A stretch of DNA of 64,000 bases from Cylindrotheca closterium (taxonomy: Eukaryota > Bacillariophyta > Bacillariophyceae > Bacillariales > Bacillariaceae). Below, one piece after another: positions 1 through 9,677 of this stretch. The translations under genes were made by a program, and so were the position numbers. The DNA is taken from positions 62,001-126,000 of the forward strand of contig CAKOGP040001969.1 of the NCBI GenBank assembly GCA_933822405.4, given 5' to 3'. Each line of letters begins with the position of its first letter. The stretch's first letter is position 1. Below the pieces are notes generated by a model. It had not been told where the DNA came from, searched no databases, and saw only the letters and a list, made by a program, of their open reading frames with translations.

Positions 1-407
1 CGAAGGGGTAAGGGGTAGCAGAAGGGATGTAACAAGCTATAACATTTTTCATATCTTTCTTTTTCATTTTTTAAAAATGTATTCGATATTATTATATTGG
101 AAAGATTTTAGATTTTTTTAAAAAAGATATTGCCGTGTGACCTAAAACTCGGAAGCAATGTGTCGTAGAATAAAATATAACATTTCCTCTGCTGAAAACA
201 GCCAATATATAAAACAGTGGGACTGCGGGGGTGAAATATCCGAATACTGTCTCATGTGAAAAAAGTCACTAAGTAAAATATCGCAGTCGTGAAACGAAAC
301 AGTCACTTCCGTGCCAGTTTATTTGTCAACATCATGTAAAACCTTCAAACTCTCACATCCATAGATCTCCAGACGGCGATTATTATTGCAATAGAAACGC
401 ACCAACC
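1..407. other. Upstream region of the beta-lactamase-like gene
   Basis: No gene is visible. The stretch is AT-rich. A TATA-like AATATATAAAAC lies near 204-215, preceded by CCAAT, about 200 nt upstream of the ATG at 408, so it may be the core promoter of that gene. This is inference from sequence only. Confidence 0.3.
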
Positions 408-2223
408 ATGAATTTCAAGAGATATACTACACTTGCTCTCTGGCTAGCAACCATCACTTCTGCTGCCGCTATCAGCACGCCCATTCGAGATTTATCTCAA
501 GAAACGATCACCGAATCCCAATGCGACTGGCCAAACTTCCAAGAAGATGATGATCTCAATGGTGCCATGGTTCTCTACAAAGGTCACAAGCTTGCCGAGT
601 GGAGAAACCCAAACGGGCAGAACAATGACTGGTTTGGCCAAAACTACGTCGACGGAACAACCCAACATGCTCAGTATTCTGTCACCAAAACATGGGTCTC
701 GGTATTGGTTGGTATGTTGTACCGTGACGGTTTCATGGACTGGGAAACTGAACACCCCGACAAGATCACTCTTGGTGAGATCTTTCCGGATAAGGTCTGG
801 GAAGATATCTGGGACGTTCCATTCTTAATCAGTGGTAAGTGGCACTATCTACGAAAACTCCATCTTTATTGATTCGTTCGGCAACAGTGTCTAACAAACA
901 TTGTTTGCTCCCTTTTTCATCTCAGGAGGATCAAAGGTTCCCGAGCTCAAGGCCATCACTCTTGGACAGCTCATGTCCATGAGGACCGGATACGCTGAAA
1001 ACGGAATCAGCTCTCCCTTCGATAGTACCTTGGTCCGCGACTTGGATCGCCTCGTCGCTTGGTGGCACCCATTCTACCGCACCGGAAAGATCGAGTCCCA
1101 AACATGCTTCGAATGTGGTGACTACTTGTCGTCTTCTGGTATTGTCAATTACATCATCAAGGAGAAGACCAAGACCGATGCCAACCCAAGAGGATGGGAC
1201 CCCCTTGACTATGCCCGTCAAACCTCCGAATCATTGCCAGATGGCAACGTCGGACTCTTCGAGGCCCTTGGTATGGAAGAAGGATCCTACACCTGGGATC
1301 GTGATCGTGATGACGTAGCTCGCGGTGCATTCGGTCTTTGGGCTGATCTCGAGGACATGGCCAAGTTCGGTCAGCTATTGTTGCAAGGAGGAACCGTCAT
1401 GTTCGATGGCGTCGTCCGCGAGATCATTCCATCCTACTACTTCGAAGAGATGACCAAGACCCAATCTCGAATGATCGGTATGGACCTTCCCTATGGCTGG
1501 CAAGTGTGGAACTGGGGCGAAGATGACGATGGTGATAGCGGCTTCTGTGCTGAAGGTCTCGGATGGCAATCCATCTGTGTATTCCCCAAGCACGATACTG
1601 TTGTCGCCATCCAGGCTCCAGTGTCATTTGGCGTAGAAACCTTTGCTGCGAATCTCGAATTCCGCAATGATGCCATCAAGGCTATTCGTGATGGAATTGT
1701 GTGTGGGCCAACAGCTGCACCAAATACACCAGGAGGATCGTCCCCAACAAGCCCTCCTGTGTCATCGACCACTGCGCCTTCCGCTGGAGACAACTTGGTT
1801 GGGGACACAATCGAGGACCGGACCCAAAATCACATCGATGGTGATGACTTTAACAACGGGGGGGGTTCCCAGGCTGAAGACATCAATAATGAGAACGGGT
1901 CCAATTTGCATTTCGGAAAAGTTATGAAAAACACTGGGGTACCAATTGGCCTTCTCGTGTCGCTGGTTCTCGCATCAATTACTCTATGCTTGTTGCTTGC
2001 ACTCTTCTGCTATGCCAAGCGAAGCGGAAAAACGACCCAACTGCCAAGAACGATGGAAGCAATGTGCAAAATAGCTCCAGTGGTACCAGTAGGATACGAT
2101 GACGAGTTTAACAAGGTGTATGATGTAGCTTTGGATGACGAAGAAAGTGTCGAAACCGAAGAGAGTGATGGGATTATATACTTCGTCGAAGAAGATATTG
2201 AGCAAAAGTCGACATCTCATTGA
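408..2223 (+). CDS. Secreted/membrane-anchored serine beta-lactamase-like hydrolase
   Basis: Two exons, 408-834 and 926-2223, joined across a 91-nt intron (GTAAGT...CTCAG, phase 1), giving about 574 aa. The N-terminus has a hydrophobic signal peptide (residues 1-21). The SxxK nucleophile motif is SVTK at residues 91-94, followed after the splice by ITLGQLMSMRTGY, typical of the class C beta-lactamase/esterase family. A Tyr-containing stretch (GDYLSSSG) sits where the YxN/YxS motif belongs, and GLGWQSICVFP resembles the G-x-Q-R-I-x-V strand of this family. After a Ser/Thr/Pro-rich linker there is one C-terminal transmembrane helix (VPIGLLVSLVLASITLCLLL) and a short acidic cytoplasmic tail. The topology suggests an ectoenzyme at the cell surface or in the endomembrane lumen. 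Substrate is unknown; such proteins can be esterases or peptidases rather than antibiotic-degrading enzymes. The gene converges on the next with 89 nt between the stop codons. Confidence 0.8.
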
Positions 2224-2312
2224 TTTTGTTTAGCTGTAGGGGAAGGGGGCCAAGGCCGTGTCATTTAATAAAAACGTAGACCATTTTTGTATTTTACATT
2301 TTGATTGTATAG

Positions 2313-5300
2313 CTATTGTATCTTTGGTCGTCCACGCAGCCTTCTGCTTCCTTCTTGAATAAGAACATCCTTCCCCAGAGGATCCACGATGAACAAAATG
2401 ACCAACGCCAGGATCATAACAAACATAATACCAACAGCTAGATACACTTTCCTCCTCAATCGCTGACTCCGTAGCGCCAATTGATCTTCTCTTCTTGTAA
2501 CTGCATCCAGCTTTGCGTAATAGTTTCTGTCTTCAACAGAGTCGACTCCCGAAGCAGCTGAATATGAATCACTCTCATCGGATGACTCGTCAGAAACTCC
2601 AATGACGTTGTAGTCTTCAAAGTCGAACTCATTATCGCTGTTAAAGTCGCTGTCGTCGTCATTTTCGTTCACAACGCCATATCTTTTGCTTTGTTCGGTG
2701 GGCTCATTGTCAGAACTTGCTTCATAATCCTGCTTGTCAAGTCCAATGCTATCTGAGCCGTCAGTGTAATCGACTGACGAACTAGCGTCGCTGAGTGGTA
2801 AGTTTTTCCTTGGATTGCTTCCAGGTACTGGCCAACTCTCTCGTTCACGATTGTTGCTTCCTGGTACTGGCCGACTCTGTCTTTCACGGGCGCCCTTTCT
2901 TTTTTGGTTAGGTTCGTACTCGTCGTCCGATTCGTCGTCGGATCCATCTCTTGATCCCTCATTATCCTCGTTTTGTCCGCTTTCACTGTCACTATCTAAT
3001 TCGTATTCATCTAAAACGGCAGTCAAATCATCGGAGCTCACTGATCTTTCCAGTAAAGCTCTTCTTCCAGTCCTTTTCGGAGATTCCTCAACTAGATCTT
3101 CTTCACTCTCGGATTCTTCACTGTCGGACTCGTAATCATCCAGGCTCAAATCTGACTGCTTCTCCGCTCTCTGCAGCATGGTCCGCCTACCACTTCTCTT
3201 TGGTGGTTCCGCAATTGGTTCCTCTTCTACAAAGGAGTCACTGTTGTCACCATTGTCGCCGTCATCGCTGTCACTGTCCAACTCGTATTCATCCAAAACG
3301 GCAGTCAAATCATCGGAGCTCACTGATCTCTCCAGTAAAGCTCTTCTTCCAGTCCGCTTCGGTGGTTCTTCAATCGAGTCGTCGCTGTCGGACTCGTAAT
3401 CATCTAGACCATCCAGACTCAAGTCTGACTGCTTCTCCGCCCGTTGTAACATAGTCCGTCTGCCACTTCTCTTTGCCGGCTCCGCAATTGGTTCCTCTTC
3501 TACAAAGGAATCACTGTCATCGGATTCATAATCGTCGTCAATAGCGACACTGTCTCCAGCATAATCATTGCCAAATTTGCCTACTGCAGGACTCTTATCT
3601 GACTCATATTCCTCATAGGCGTTGCCGAAATCTTTGTTGTCAGCATTACTATCATCGACCAGGTCGCTTTCATATTCAGCCTCCGAGGGTGGAACGGTAG
3701 AATCCTGTTGCATGCTATCATGATTCGAATAATGCGGTATTTGTGATCCAGACACTTCTGAGCCATATTCAGTCCCACCTTCACCTTCGCTTGACTCTGT
3801 CTCATATTCGTCTTCTTCTTCTGTAGACGAAGATGAGATAGATGTGTCTCCGTCGAGTGGCAGTAGTCCCACTTCATTTGTAAAACTTATCATGTGAATA
3901 GGTTTCGATGGATGAAGTGGCTGTTCATATTCTACCTCCTCGTACCCCACAAACTCATCATCTGCTCGTCGAGTGCATGAAATGTTACTCTCTTGACGTG
4001 GAGCAACTGCATTGTGTTGACCCGGCGTCGATGGATGAAGTGGCTGTTCATACTCTGCCTCCTCGTACTCTACAAAATCATCATCTGCCCGTCGACTTGA
4101 TGAAATGTTACTCTCTTGACCTGGAGAAACTGCATTGTGTTGACCCGGCGAATCTGCTTTGCGGCTGTTTGTTTCCTTGGGATTACTTTGCTTCGGTGAC
4201 ACTACACTCTCTTTATCCGACGGGCTCATGGCATGAGCATTTGCTACTGGCTGACGCTGATCGTCTGTTGGGACTACTTTTGCTTCCTTGTTTTGTTTGC
4301 TTGGCTTTGTGAAAGGTGCTTTCTGAATCGATTCCCTCTTCGAGCGGCGTCGTTTGGGTTTTATTTTCGCAGAAGAGACTTTCGATGGCGAGCCTTTCTT
4401 TGCGGATCGAATTGACGATTGCTGAGTTTTAGATCCTGGGGTTTCTGGAATAATTGCATCTGGCTTCGAAGGTGGCGACAGAAGACCAGCGCTTCGTGGT
4501 GTCCTTTGAGGTCGTGAGGAGTTATCATACTTGGATGAAGGCGTTTCTGGGATATCATTTTCCTTTGATCGCCGAGGGTGACCTCTGTCTGGAGAAGCTC
4601 GATCTTCCTTGGCGTTGCTATTTTTCTTGACTGACTTGTGGGATGAACGACTCAAACTGGAGCGGGACCGTTTGCTTCTGGAATCACTCCGCTCTGACTT
4701 GGATTTCGTTATTTTCGATGCCTTCTTTTTCTTTTTTAGCGGTGTCTGCAAGGCTAGTGGAGAAAGAATATCATCTTCGTCGCCACCAGCACTATCACCA
4801 ACCATTTTTCCAAGAAGCGGCGACAGTGGTTGCTTTTCCAATTTATACCGCCGACTCGATTTAGATCTCCGTGATTTCGACTTGTCCTTGCTGGAGGCTT
4901 TCGATGCTTTTGATGCTTTCGAAATTTTGGAAGCTTTCGAAGCTTTCGAACTGGATGACTTTGATGGTTTTGGAGATTTCCTCTTTTTCGTTCGGTTTTG
5001 TTTGGAATTATCCCTAGCACTGACACTGGATGCAAATTCGCCTATGGAAGAGGAGATGGAACCGTTTGGTATGGCAAAGGAACTTTCCGAGTTGTCGTCG
5101 TCATTGAAATCCCCCTTTCCCAAGGCATCGTCCAATTCTGCGGCATCAAAAATGGAGTCTGTAGATGCAGCACTGATTATAGTATGACTGGACTCGTTAA
5201 GTGATAATGACTGCGCAGTCTGTTGGATACTGTTGGTTTCGGAAGGACTGCTTTTGCCATTGGCTTGTCTCTGTCGACCCGAGGGGGTAATTTTGCTGCG

Positions 5301-5873
5301 TATGGGAGTGGATGGAAGTGGTGACAGGATGGCTTTATGCTCGGGTAGACTATGCATGGTATCCTGTAGACCAGTTGATTTTGGGGGTGCTTTGGCTGAG
5401 GATTTTTTGATGTCAACCTTTTTTGGTGAATGCTTCGGAGAAGACTTTGGTATGTTCATGGTGATCGGACCTAACCGACTATTGACGTCCACGGAATCTC
5501 TATGCGCCCGTCGGTTTAGAATATTCTGCACCAAATTTGAAAGATCAGCATCATCCTCGTCGTCGTCGTCGTCGTCGCTATCGTCGTCATCAACAGGAAC
5601 ACGAGCAGGTGCATTCTTCTTATTGTTGTTTTCGTCATCATCGTCGCTACTGCTGTTGCCTGGATCACTGTCATCACTGATAGAGTCGTATTGTTGCACC
5701 AGACTTTGGACCAAGTTGGAAATCGATGAAGGGAGTTTTCCAACAACGTCGGCTCGTTCTCCTGCATCTGAATCGCTGTCGTCATCACTGCCAGGTGCAT
5801 TTGGCACCAAAGAATTGACCAAGGCAGCGATTGAGGGAATACCTTCGTCATCACTGCTATCTGAATCTGACAT
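2313..5873 (-). CDS. Giant acidic/Ser-rich protein with C-terminal membrane anchor
   Basis: Single-exon gene, 1186 aa from the first ATG (5873; the frame opens 19 codons upstream without ATG). Not recognised as a known family. Near the N-terminus three short copies of a motif like ISNLVQSLVQQ follow acidic runs (SIAALVNSLV, SNLVQSLV, SNLVQNIL). A Lys/Ser block around residues 300-340 has regular K-x-x-K spacing (SKASKASKISKASKASK). The second half is Asp/Glu/Ser-rich with internal duplications: a roughly 94-residue unit containing PKR[ST]GRR and DLSLDDYESD (DNA copies near 3000-3230 and 3280-3510) and a 40-residue unit containing EYEQPLHPS (near 3904 and 4025). One hydrophobic helix (VYLAVGIMFVMILALVILF) lies about 23 residues from a basic C-terminus, so the protein looks tail-anchored. 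No signal peptide. Function unknown; probably heavily phosphorylated by inference from composition. Confidence 0.75.
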   Translation of the reverse strand: MSDSDSSDDEGIPSIAALVNSLVPNAPGSDDDSDSDAGERADVVGKLPSSISNLVQSLVQQYDSISDDSDPGNSSSDDDDENNNKKNAPARVPVDDDDSDDDDDDEDDADLSNLVQNILNRRAHRDSVDVNSRLGPITMNIPKSSPKHSPKKVDIKKSSAKAPPKSTGLQDTMHSLPEHKAILSPLPSTPIRSKITPSGRQRQANGKSSPSETNSIQQTAQSLSLNESSHTIISAASTDSIFDAAELDDALGKGDFNDDDNSESSFAIPNGSISSSIGEFASSVSARDNSKQNRTKKRKSPKPSKSSSSKASKASKISKASKASKASSKDKSKSRRSKSSRRYKLEKQPLSPLLGKMVGDSAGGDEDDILSPLALQTPLKKKKKASKITKSKSERSDSRSKRSRSSLSRSSHKSVKKNSNAKEDRASPDRGHPRRSKENDIPETPSSKYDNSSRPQRTPRSAGLLSPPSKPDAIIPETPGSKTQQSSIRSAKKGSPSKVSSAKIKPKRRRSKRESIQKAPFTKPSKQNKEAKVVPTDDQRQPVANAHAMSPSDKESVVSPKQSNPKETNSRKADSPGQHNAVSPGQESNISSSRRADDDFVEYEEAEYEQPLHPSTPGQHNAVAPRQESNISCTRRADDEFVGYEEVEYEQPLHPSKPIHMISFTNEVGLLPLDGDTSISSSSTEEEDEYETESSEGEGGTEYGSEVSGSQIPHYSNHDSMQQDSTVPPSEAEYESDLVDDSNADNKDFGNAYEEYESDKSPAVGKFGNDYAGDSVAIDDDYESDDSDSFVEEEPIAEPAKRSGRRTMLQRAEKQSDLSLDGLDDYESDSDDSIEEPPKRTGRRALLERSVSSDDLTAVLDEYELDSDSDDGDNGDNSDSFVEEEPIAEPPKRSGRRTMLQRAEKQSDLSLDDYESDSEESESEEDLVEESPKRTGRRALLERSVSSDDLTAVLDEYELDSDSESGQNEDNEGSRDGSDDESDDEYEPNQKRKGARERQSRPVPGSNNRERESWPVPGSNPRKNLPLSDASSSVDYTDGSDSIGLDKQDYEASSDNEPTEQSKRYGVVNENDDDSDFNSDNEFDFEDYNVIGVSDESSDESDSYSAASGVDSVEDRNYYAKLDAVTRREDQLALRSQRLRRKVYLAVGIMFVMILALVILFIVDPLGKDVLIQEGSRRLRGRPKIQ
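3000..4090 (-). repeat. Internal coding duplications of the giant acidic protein
   Basis: Two nested repeat families are visible at DNA level inside the coding sequence. A unit beginning AAACGGCAGTCAAATCATCG occurs near 3014 and again near 3296 with almost no change. A second, about 120 bp long, has its first copy near 3904 and its second near 4025 (shared GATGGATGAAGTGGCTGTTC). All spacings are multiples of three or nearly so and preserve frame, indicating recent in-frame duplication. Confidence 0.7.
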
Positions 5874-7006
5874 CTGAGCTATAGAATATCGTATTGTTGC
5901 TCTGACTTCTTTCCTTTCTTCTTTAGTCACTTATTATTGGGTCATTATCATTTTGGACCAATAATAGTGGTGTCACCGCAGCCAATTGCTTCTATTTTCT
6001 TTTGAAGTTGATTCCTTCTTTCTTTCTTTCAATCTGCAAAGTAGTGCTGAGTGCTTGTCTCTACTAATGGCTCCCCTGGAAGAAGGTTCTCTTGGTCCTA
6101 GACTCTATCGTTGTCGTTGCAGGCATCGAATCGTATTCTCATTTCATGGGTCTTGTTTTTCATGGAAGTGGTCGCCAAAAAGTTCCATTCAAAATATATT
6201 GTTGGGTGATGATTATTGTACCGCGGTATTTATTGTTGCCGTCCCCAAATAAGTTTTGTTGGGAAGGACAGACGCTCAACGGACCACCATACATTTACCC
6301 AGATAGGTATTTGTATCATACTATCGTATACCAGTATTATATCTGGTACCCTTCGTGGTGTAGACTTAATCAAAACTGTTAACCTAACAATGCCTTCATC
6401 TTATTTCTACAAAGAAAAATATTGAAGTTTCCTTGAACACAATGGTTATTATCCTCTCTATTAGAGGCCTAATTTCCATTGGAACACCATCCAGCCATTG
6501 TCGTCAAGTCAAGAAGAATCCACCGACTGACAACACCGCGTGTAGAACCAACTTCAATACTAGCACTACGGTTTCGCGCTAGGGAAATCTGACATTGACA
6601 CAAAGTGACATGCCGGCGCGATATGGCTTGCCTTTCGTTCGTATGAGTCGAACTTGTTGGGTTGGATGTCCGTCTGGCCTGCGTACGTCTAACTTTTTAA
6701 GTGTTGAAAAACAAATGTATGGAGAAATGGTGAAAAGTACCAGGTACCTGTTACACCTTCAATAAAATAAAAACTGTGCGGACGCCAGCCGACTTCTGCA
6801 AAACATCTTTCAAAACTATTATATAATACCGCGATAATAATATCTTGTCAAACACTACAATGCACCATTCCTTGTTTGGGTTAGTAGGGATTTATCAAAA
6901 CGTTTTCTCAGAAACAAATTAGATACAGTAAGAAATATCAATGGCACCATATCATTAGTATGCCAACAACCAACTCGTCTGGTGGTGGCAAACCAAAGGT
7001 AAAGTA
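5874..7006. other. Gene-poor spacer with paired CCAAT-like arms
   Basis: No convincing gene. Just upstream of the acidic-protein ATG is a 9-bp inverted pair TATTATTGG (5932-5940) / CCAATAATA (5958-5966), i.e. two CCAAT boxes in opposite orientation, plausible as promoter sites. Open frames at 5986-6425 on the plus strand lack coding character. The rest is AT-rich with nothing recognised. Confidence 0.3.
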
Positions 7007-7735
7007 CTAGGCTCCGACATCTCTGAAAATGCCCGAAACTGCATCCTTCGCAGTAGGGATCTGATTGAAATTTCCTCTTTTGACGGCTGGGCCACTTAGC
7101 CCCGAGTTTGGACTGTTTTCCTTAGATGGGGAGAAGAATTGCCGTACTTTCTTCATTGTCTTAGATGAGGAGAAGAACTGCCGTGCTTTGCTGCTGCTGT
7201 CGCCGTCGCTTTTGTTGAAACCAGCGTCGCTGGTATGGAGATCCAATGGCTCCAATCGGTCTCCGACTTATTCATTTCCCTCACTTCGTCTTTCTGTATG
7301 TAGTAACGCTTGGACAGCTGCAATACAAAACGTTTCCTGATGCATAAAGGTGCACCACTTGTCTGAGATTCTTGATCGACGTCTTGTTTGTCTGGCATAT
7401 TATAATTCAATACCTGCGGAAGACGAAGCTCTGGATTGGAAGGCTGCAAATGCACCTGCGGAGAGGGGGAAAGGGCCAGAACTGCAAGTAGGGACATCGT
7501 CAGCCATTGGAACAACGTTTGACAGCGTTGTAGTACTTCTCTCTACAAAGTCTTTGAAACGCTTCAAGATCTTCTTTTTCTGGGTTCGTAGCGCATTGTC
7601 ACTCCTTCTCCAAAGCTCATAAACATCACCCAATAATACGTTATCTCGTGCTGCCAAGCAAAGATGAATTGTTGAAACGACCAAAAGTTCATCTTTTGAA
7701 AACTGCTGGCACTTCCTCTTTCCAAACCATTTCAT
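7007..7735 (-). CDS. Short spliced gene, unknown function
   Basis: Possible two-exon gene. Exon 1 runs from the ATG at 7735 to 7414, ending at a good donor (GCAG|GTATTG). Two acceptors are possible. TTTGTATTGCAG ending at 7318 gives a 95-nt intron and a short tail that stops at TAA. A weaker acceptor ending at 7267 (147-nt intron) joins in frame to the open frame ending at 7007, which carries a doubled Phe/Ser motif (ARQFFSSSK, VRQFFSPSK). The first exon is basic and helical (RTQKKKILKRFKDFVERS). No known domain. The doubled motif argues that the second exon is coding, but it could equally be a decaying gene, because the neighbouring minus-strand sequence has further coding-like fragments in other frames. 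Confidence 0.4.
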
Positions 7736-8072
7736 GCAAAATATTTCACATTCATTTTTTCAAAGAAACCTTTTAGGAAATCTTTGTAGCTCTTTTGATT
7801 CAAAATCAAGTCATCCAATTCCTTGCGATGTATCTCATTCTTCAATTGAATAGCATGATGTTGGATTCTTGGTCGACGACTGTCAAGGACAGAAGTGCTC
7901 TTGCACAACAGCGAAACTTGTGGTCTTGATCTTATGCAAGAAGGTTATCGACTTCTTCTTTCCCTCTTGGGGTTTCAGCAAATTCACGGAGCTCGTTTAG
8001 AAGAATTTCTTTTTTTACTACCGATTTTAGGTGGCATTGGAGCAACGAGCAGATATTTGGAGCAATAGCTCA
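7732..8072 (-). pseudogene. Coding-like fragments in shifted frames, probable decayed gene
   Basis: Two short minus-strand open frames abut in different registers. The first (8069-7932) has natural protein composition, ending ELREFAETPRGKEEVDNLLA then TAA. The second (about 7942-7732) contains HHAIQLKNEIHRKELDDLIL and YKDFLKGFFEKMNVKYF, then TGA overlapping the ATG of the next gene. No initiating Met or good splice pair joins them. The sequence looks like a helical protein broken by a frameshift, or exons of a gene whose introns cannot be resolved by eye. The family was not recognised. Confidence 0.35.
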
Positions 8073-8642
8073 TGACATTGTGTTGTTTACGACGATAGAA
8101 TCTATTGAATTGCATTTACTGATAAAAATAGATCATTGTCATGCTGTTTCTTGAAGCTAAGGTATCAACTAAAGCCTGAAGAAATTTAAAACAAGTTTGA
8201 ATTTTCCTGGGTTGGATCAAAGATTTGTGACAAGTTGTTGTGCTGATGAAGTCCCTTTATATAGTCGAAGTTGTTGTCGGAGAAACATTGAGATGAAGAC
8301 GTAGCGCGCCAGCCCTCCAGCTCAATGTTTCTCCGAAACCGTAGTGTAGAGGAAGAACAGTATCGTCAGTATAGCTAACTTATTTTGCCATGTCAAGCGT
8401 GTTGTTTGCCTTTTCTGCATGGCTATGCAATGGTGGAGCGTTGAGGACTGCTGGGATTGCGTCCTTCAACAGACACACGCTTAGACATACGCTTATTTTC
8501 GCGGGTGTGCCATGATTGTAAAGAAGAATCATGGTGCTTATCCTATCAGCCTCTCCCATCGAAAGAGTGAGCTTCAGGAATGAACCGTTGAGACTGATAG
8601 TTGTCTTCAAATTTTCTAGAAAGTTTCAGCTGATTGATTTTT
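8073..8642. other. Spacer holding a 16-bp perfect inverted repeat
   Basis: No firm gene. It contains the inverted repeat described separately at 8277-8336. A minus-strand open frame at 8380-8610 lacks an ATG start but has a fairly protein-like composition; it may belong to the decayed locus at 7.0-8.1 kb. Confidence 0.3.
8277..8336. repeat. Perfect 16-bp inverted repeat (hairpin)
   Basis: TCGGAGAAACATTGAG at 8277-8292 is repeated exactly in inverse complement, CTCAATGTTTCTCCGA, at 8321-8336, with a 28-nt loop. Pairing stops at the next base on each side. A hairpin this long is unlikely by chance and could be part of a structured RNA, a terminator-like element or a small mobile element end. 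Confidence 0.6.
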
Positions 8643-9677
8643 CTAGCATCGACTGCTAATCATACCATTCTTCCGTTGGACTTGAATTACCAGCGCATAT
8701 CCTCCTTGAACACTATCGTGTTGGGGCAACGTGTCTACTACATTCAGACCCATATACCACAAGAATTCTGTAGCATCATTATCATTCCAGATAATCGGAT
8801 CGTCAATATGATCCAAGGGTGACTTGACGTGTTTCATGTGGGCCGCAATGACTTCTTGTATGGTGGTGGACTTCTTTTCGCGATGCCAAAAGGTACGTTC
8901 TTTGTTAGGAAGAACAGCGTACAAATAGCCACCATCTTTGACGGCTCGTCCCCACTCACAAAAACTGATAATGGGATCCCATGCAAATGGATCGCTGTTT
9001 TCCACCGAAGAAGGAGCCAAGAGTCGATTGGCCAAGACAAAGTCCAATACTCCCTCATCAAATGGGAGGCGGTCGACATCTTTGGGGGATAAGGTTACAT
9101 CGACTCGCCTAACAATCCCTGCCAATTCGAGTTGTCGATCTATTTCATTGTGGCTCCCTTCTCTGGTGGTAGGACTATCCGCTTTTTCAGACTTGGCTTC
9201 TTCTATCACTTCAGCACCACCTGCCGCATGCTGTGAAGGTAGCAGGTCTACATTCAGTGTCGTTAGTCCAAAACCTTGATAGGATCGAGCTCCGATTTCA
9301 ATTCCTAGCATTCCATCCAACAGTTTGTGGGCATGACCAGACTCTGGAAATTTGTAGGTATTGTTGTCCGTCACCACCTTTTTGGAATCAATCAGATTGC
9401 CATCCGAGTCGTACAACTCGGATATGTTGTTGATACGCTCAGGATCATTGACCAGACTCAATAGCTTGTTGCGCTCATTGGCAAAGGTTTGGTCCATTTT
9501 GTGTGCCTTGTTGTTGGCAGATGATGAAGAAGCGCTGAAGCCTTCCATTGCGTCGCTCTCACTAAAGTAGTAAAAGATGTACAGCCCAATCAGTAGATAC
9601 GATAAGCATAGCATTCCTTGGTTGCACCTTCGATTGGAAGTTGAAGCTGAAGCAGAATTGAGGTTGACTTGGACCAT
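8643..9677 (-). CDS. Membrane-anchored SAM-dependent methyltransferase-like protein
   Basis: Single exon, 344 aa from the ATG at 9677 (the frame opens four codons earlier without ATG). A transmembrane segment (CLSYLLIGLYIFYYF) near residue 25 makes a type II anchor, placing the domain in the Golgi/ER lumen by inference. The glycine motif LGIEIGARSYQGFG followed by LNVDLLPS fits motif I and the acidic strand of class I methyltransferases. Downstream, DRLPFDEGVLDFVLANRLL matches the region after motif II, where methyltransferase type 11 proteins have LPF-x-D-x-x-F-D. A late EWGRAVKDGGYLYAVLP matches the E-x-x-R-V-L-K-P-G-G strand. Substrate unknown. Confidence 0.65.
   Translation of the reverse strand: MVQVNLNSASASTSNRRCNQGMLCLSYLLIGLYIFYYFSESDAMEGFSASSSSANNKAHKMDQTFANERNKLLSLVNDPERINNISELYDSDGNLIDSKKVVTDNNTYKFPESGHAHKLLDGMLGIEIGARSYQGFGLTTLNVDLLPSQHAAGGAEVIEEAKSEKADSPTTREGSHNEIDRQLELAGIVRRVDVTLSPKDVDRLPFDEGVLDFVLANRLLAPSSVENSDPFAWDPIISFCEWGRAVKDGGYLYAVLPNKERTFWHREKKSTTIQEVIAAHMKHVKSPLDHIDDPIIWNDNDATEFLWYMGLNVVDTLPQHDSVQGGYALVIQVQRKNGMISSRC

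Noticed and set aside
4860..4990. Calling the giant acidic protein a silaffin
   Set aside because: It lacks a signal peptide and is mostly acidic; the Lys block alone is not enough.
4609..5187. 192-codon plus-strand frame
   Set aside because: Antisense shadow of the acidic protein.
5986..6425. Plus-strand frames in the spacer after the acidic gene
   Set aside because: Short, AT-driven, no domain.
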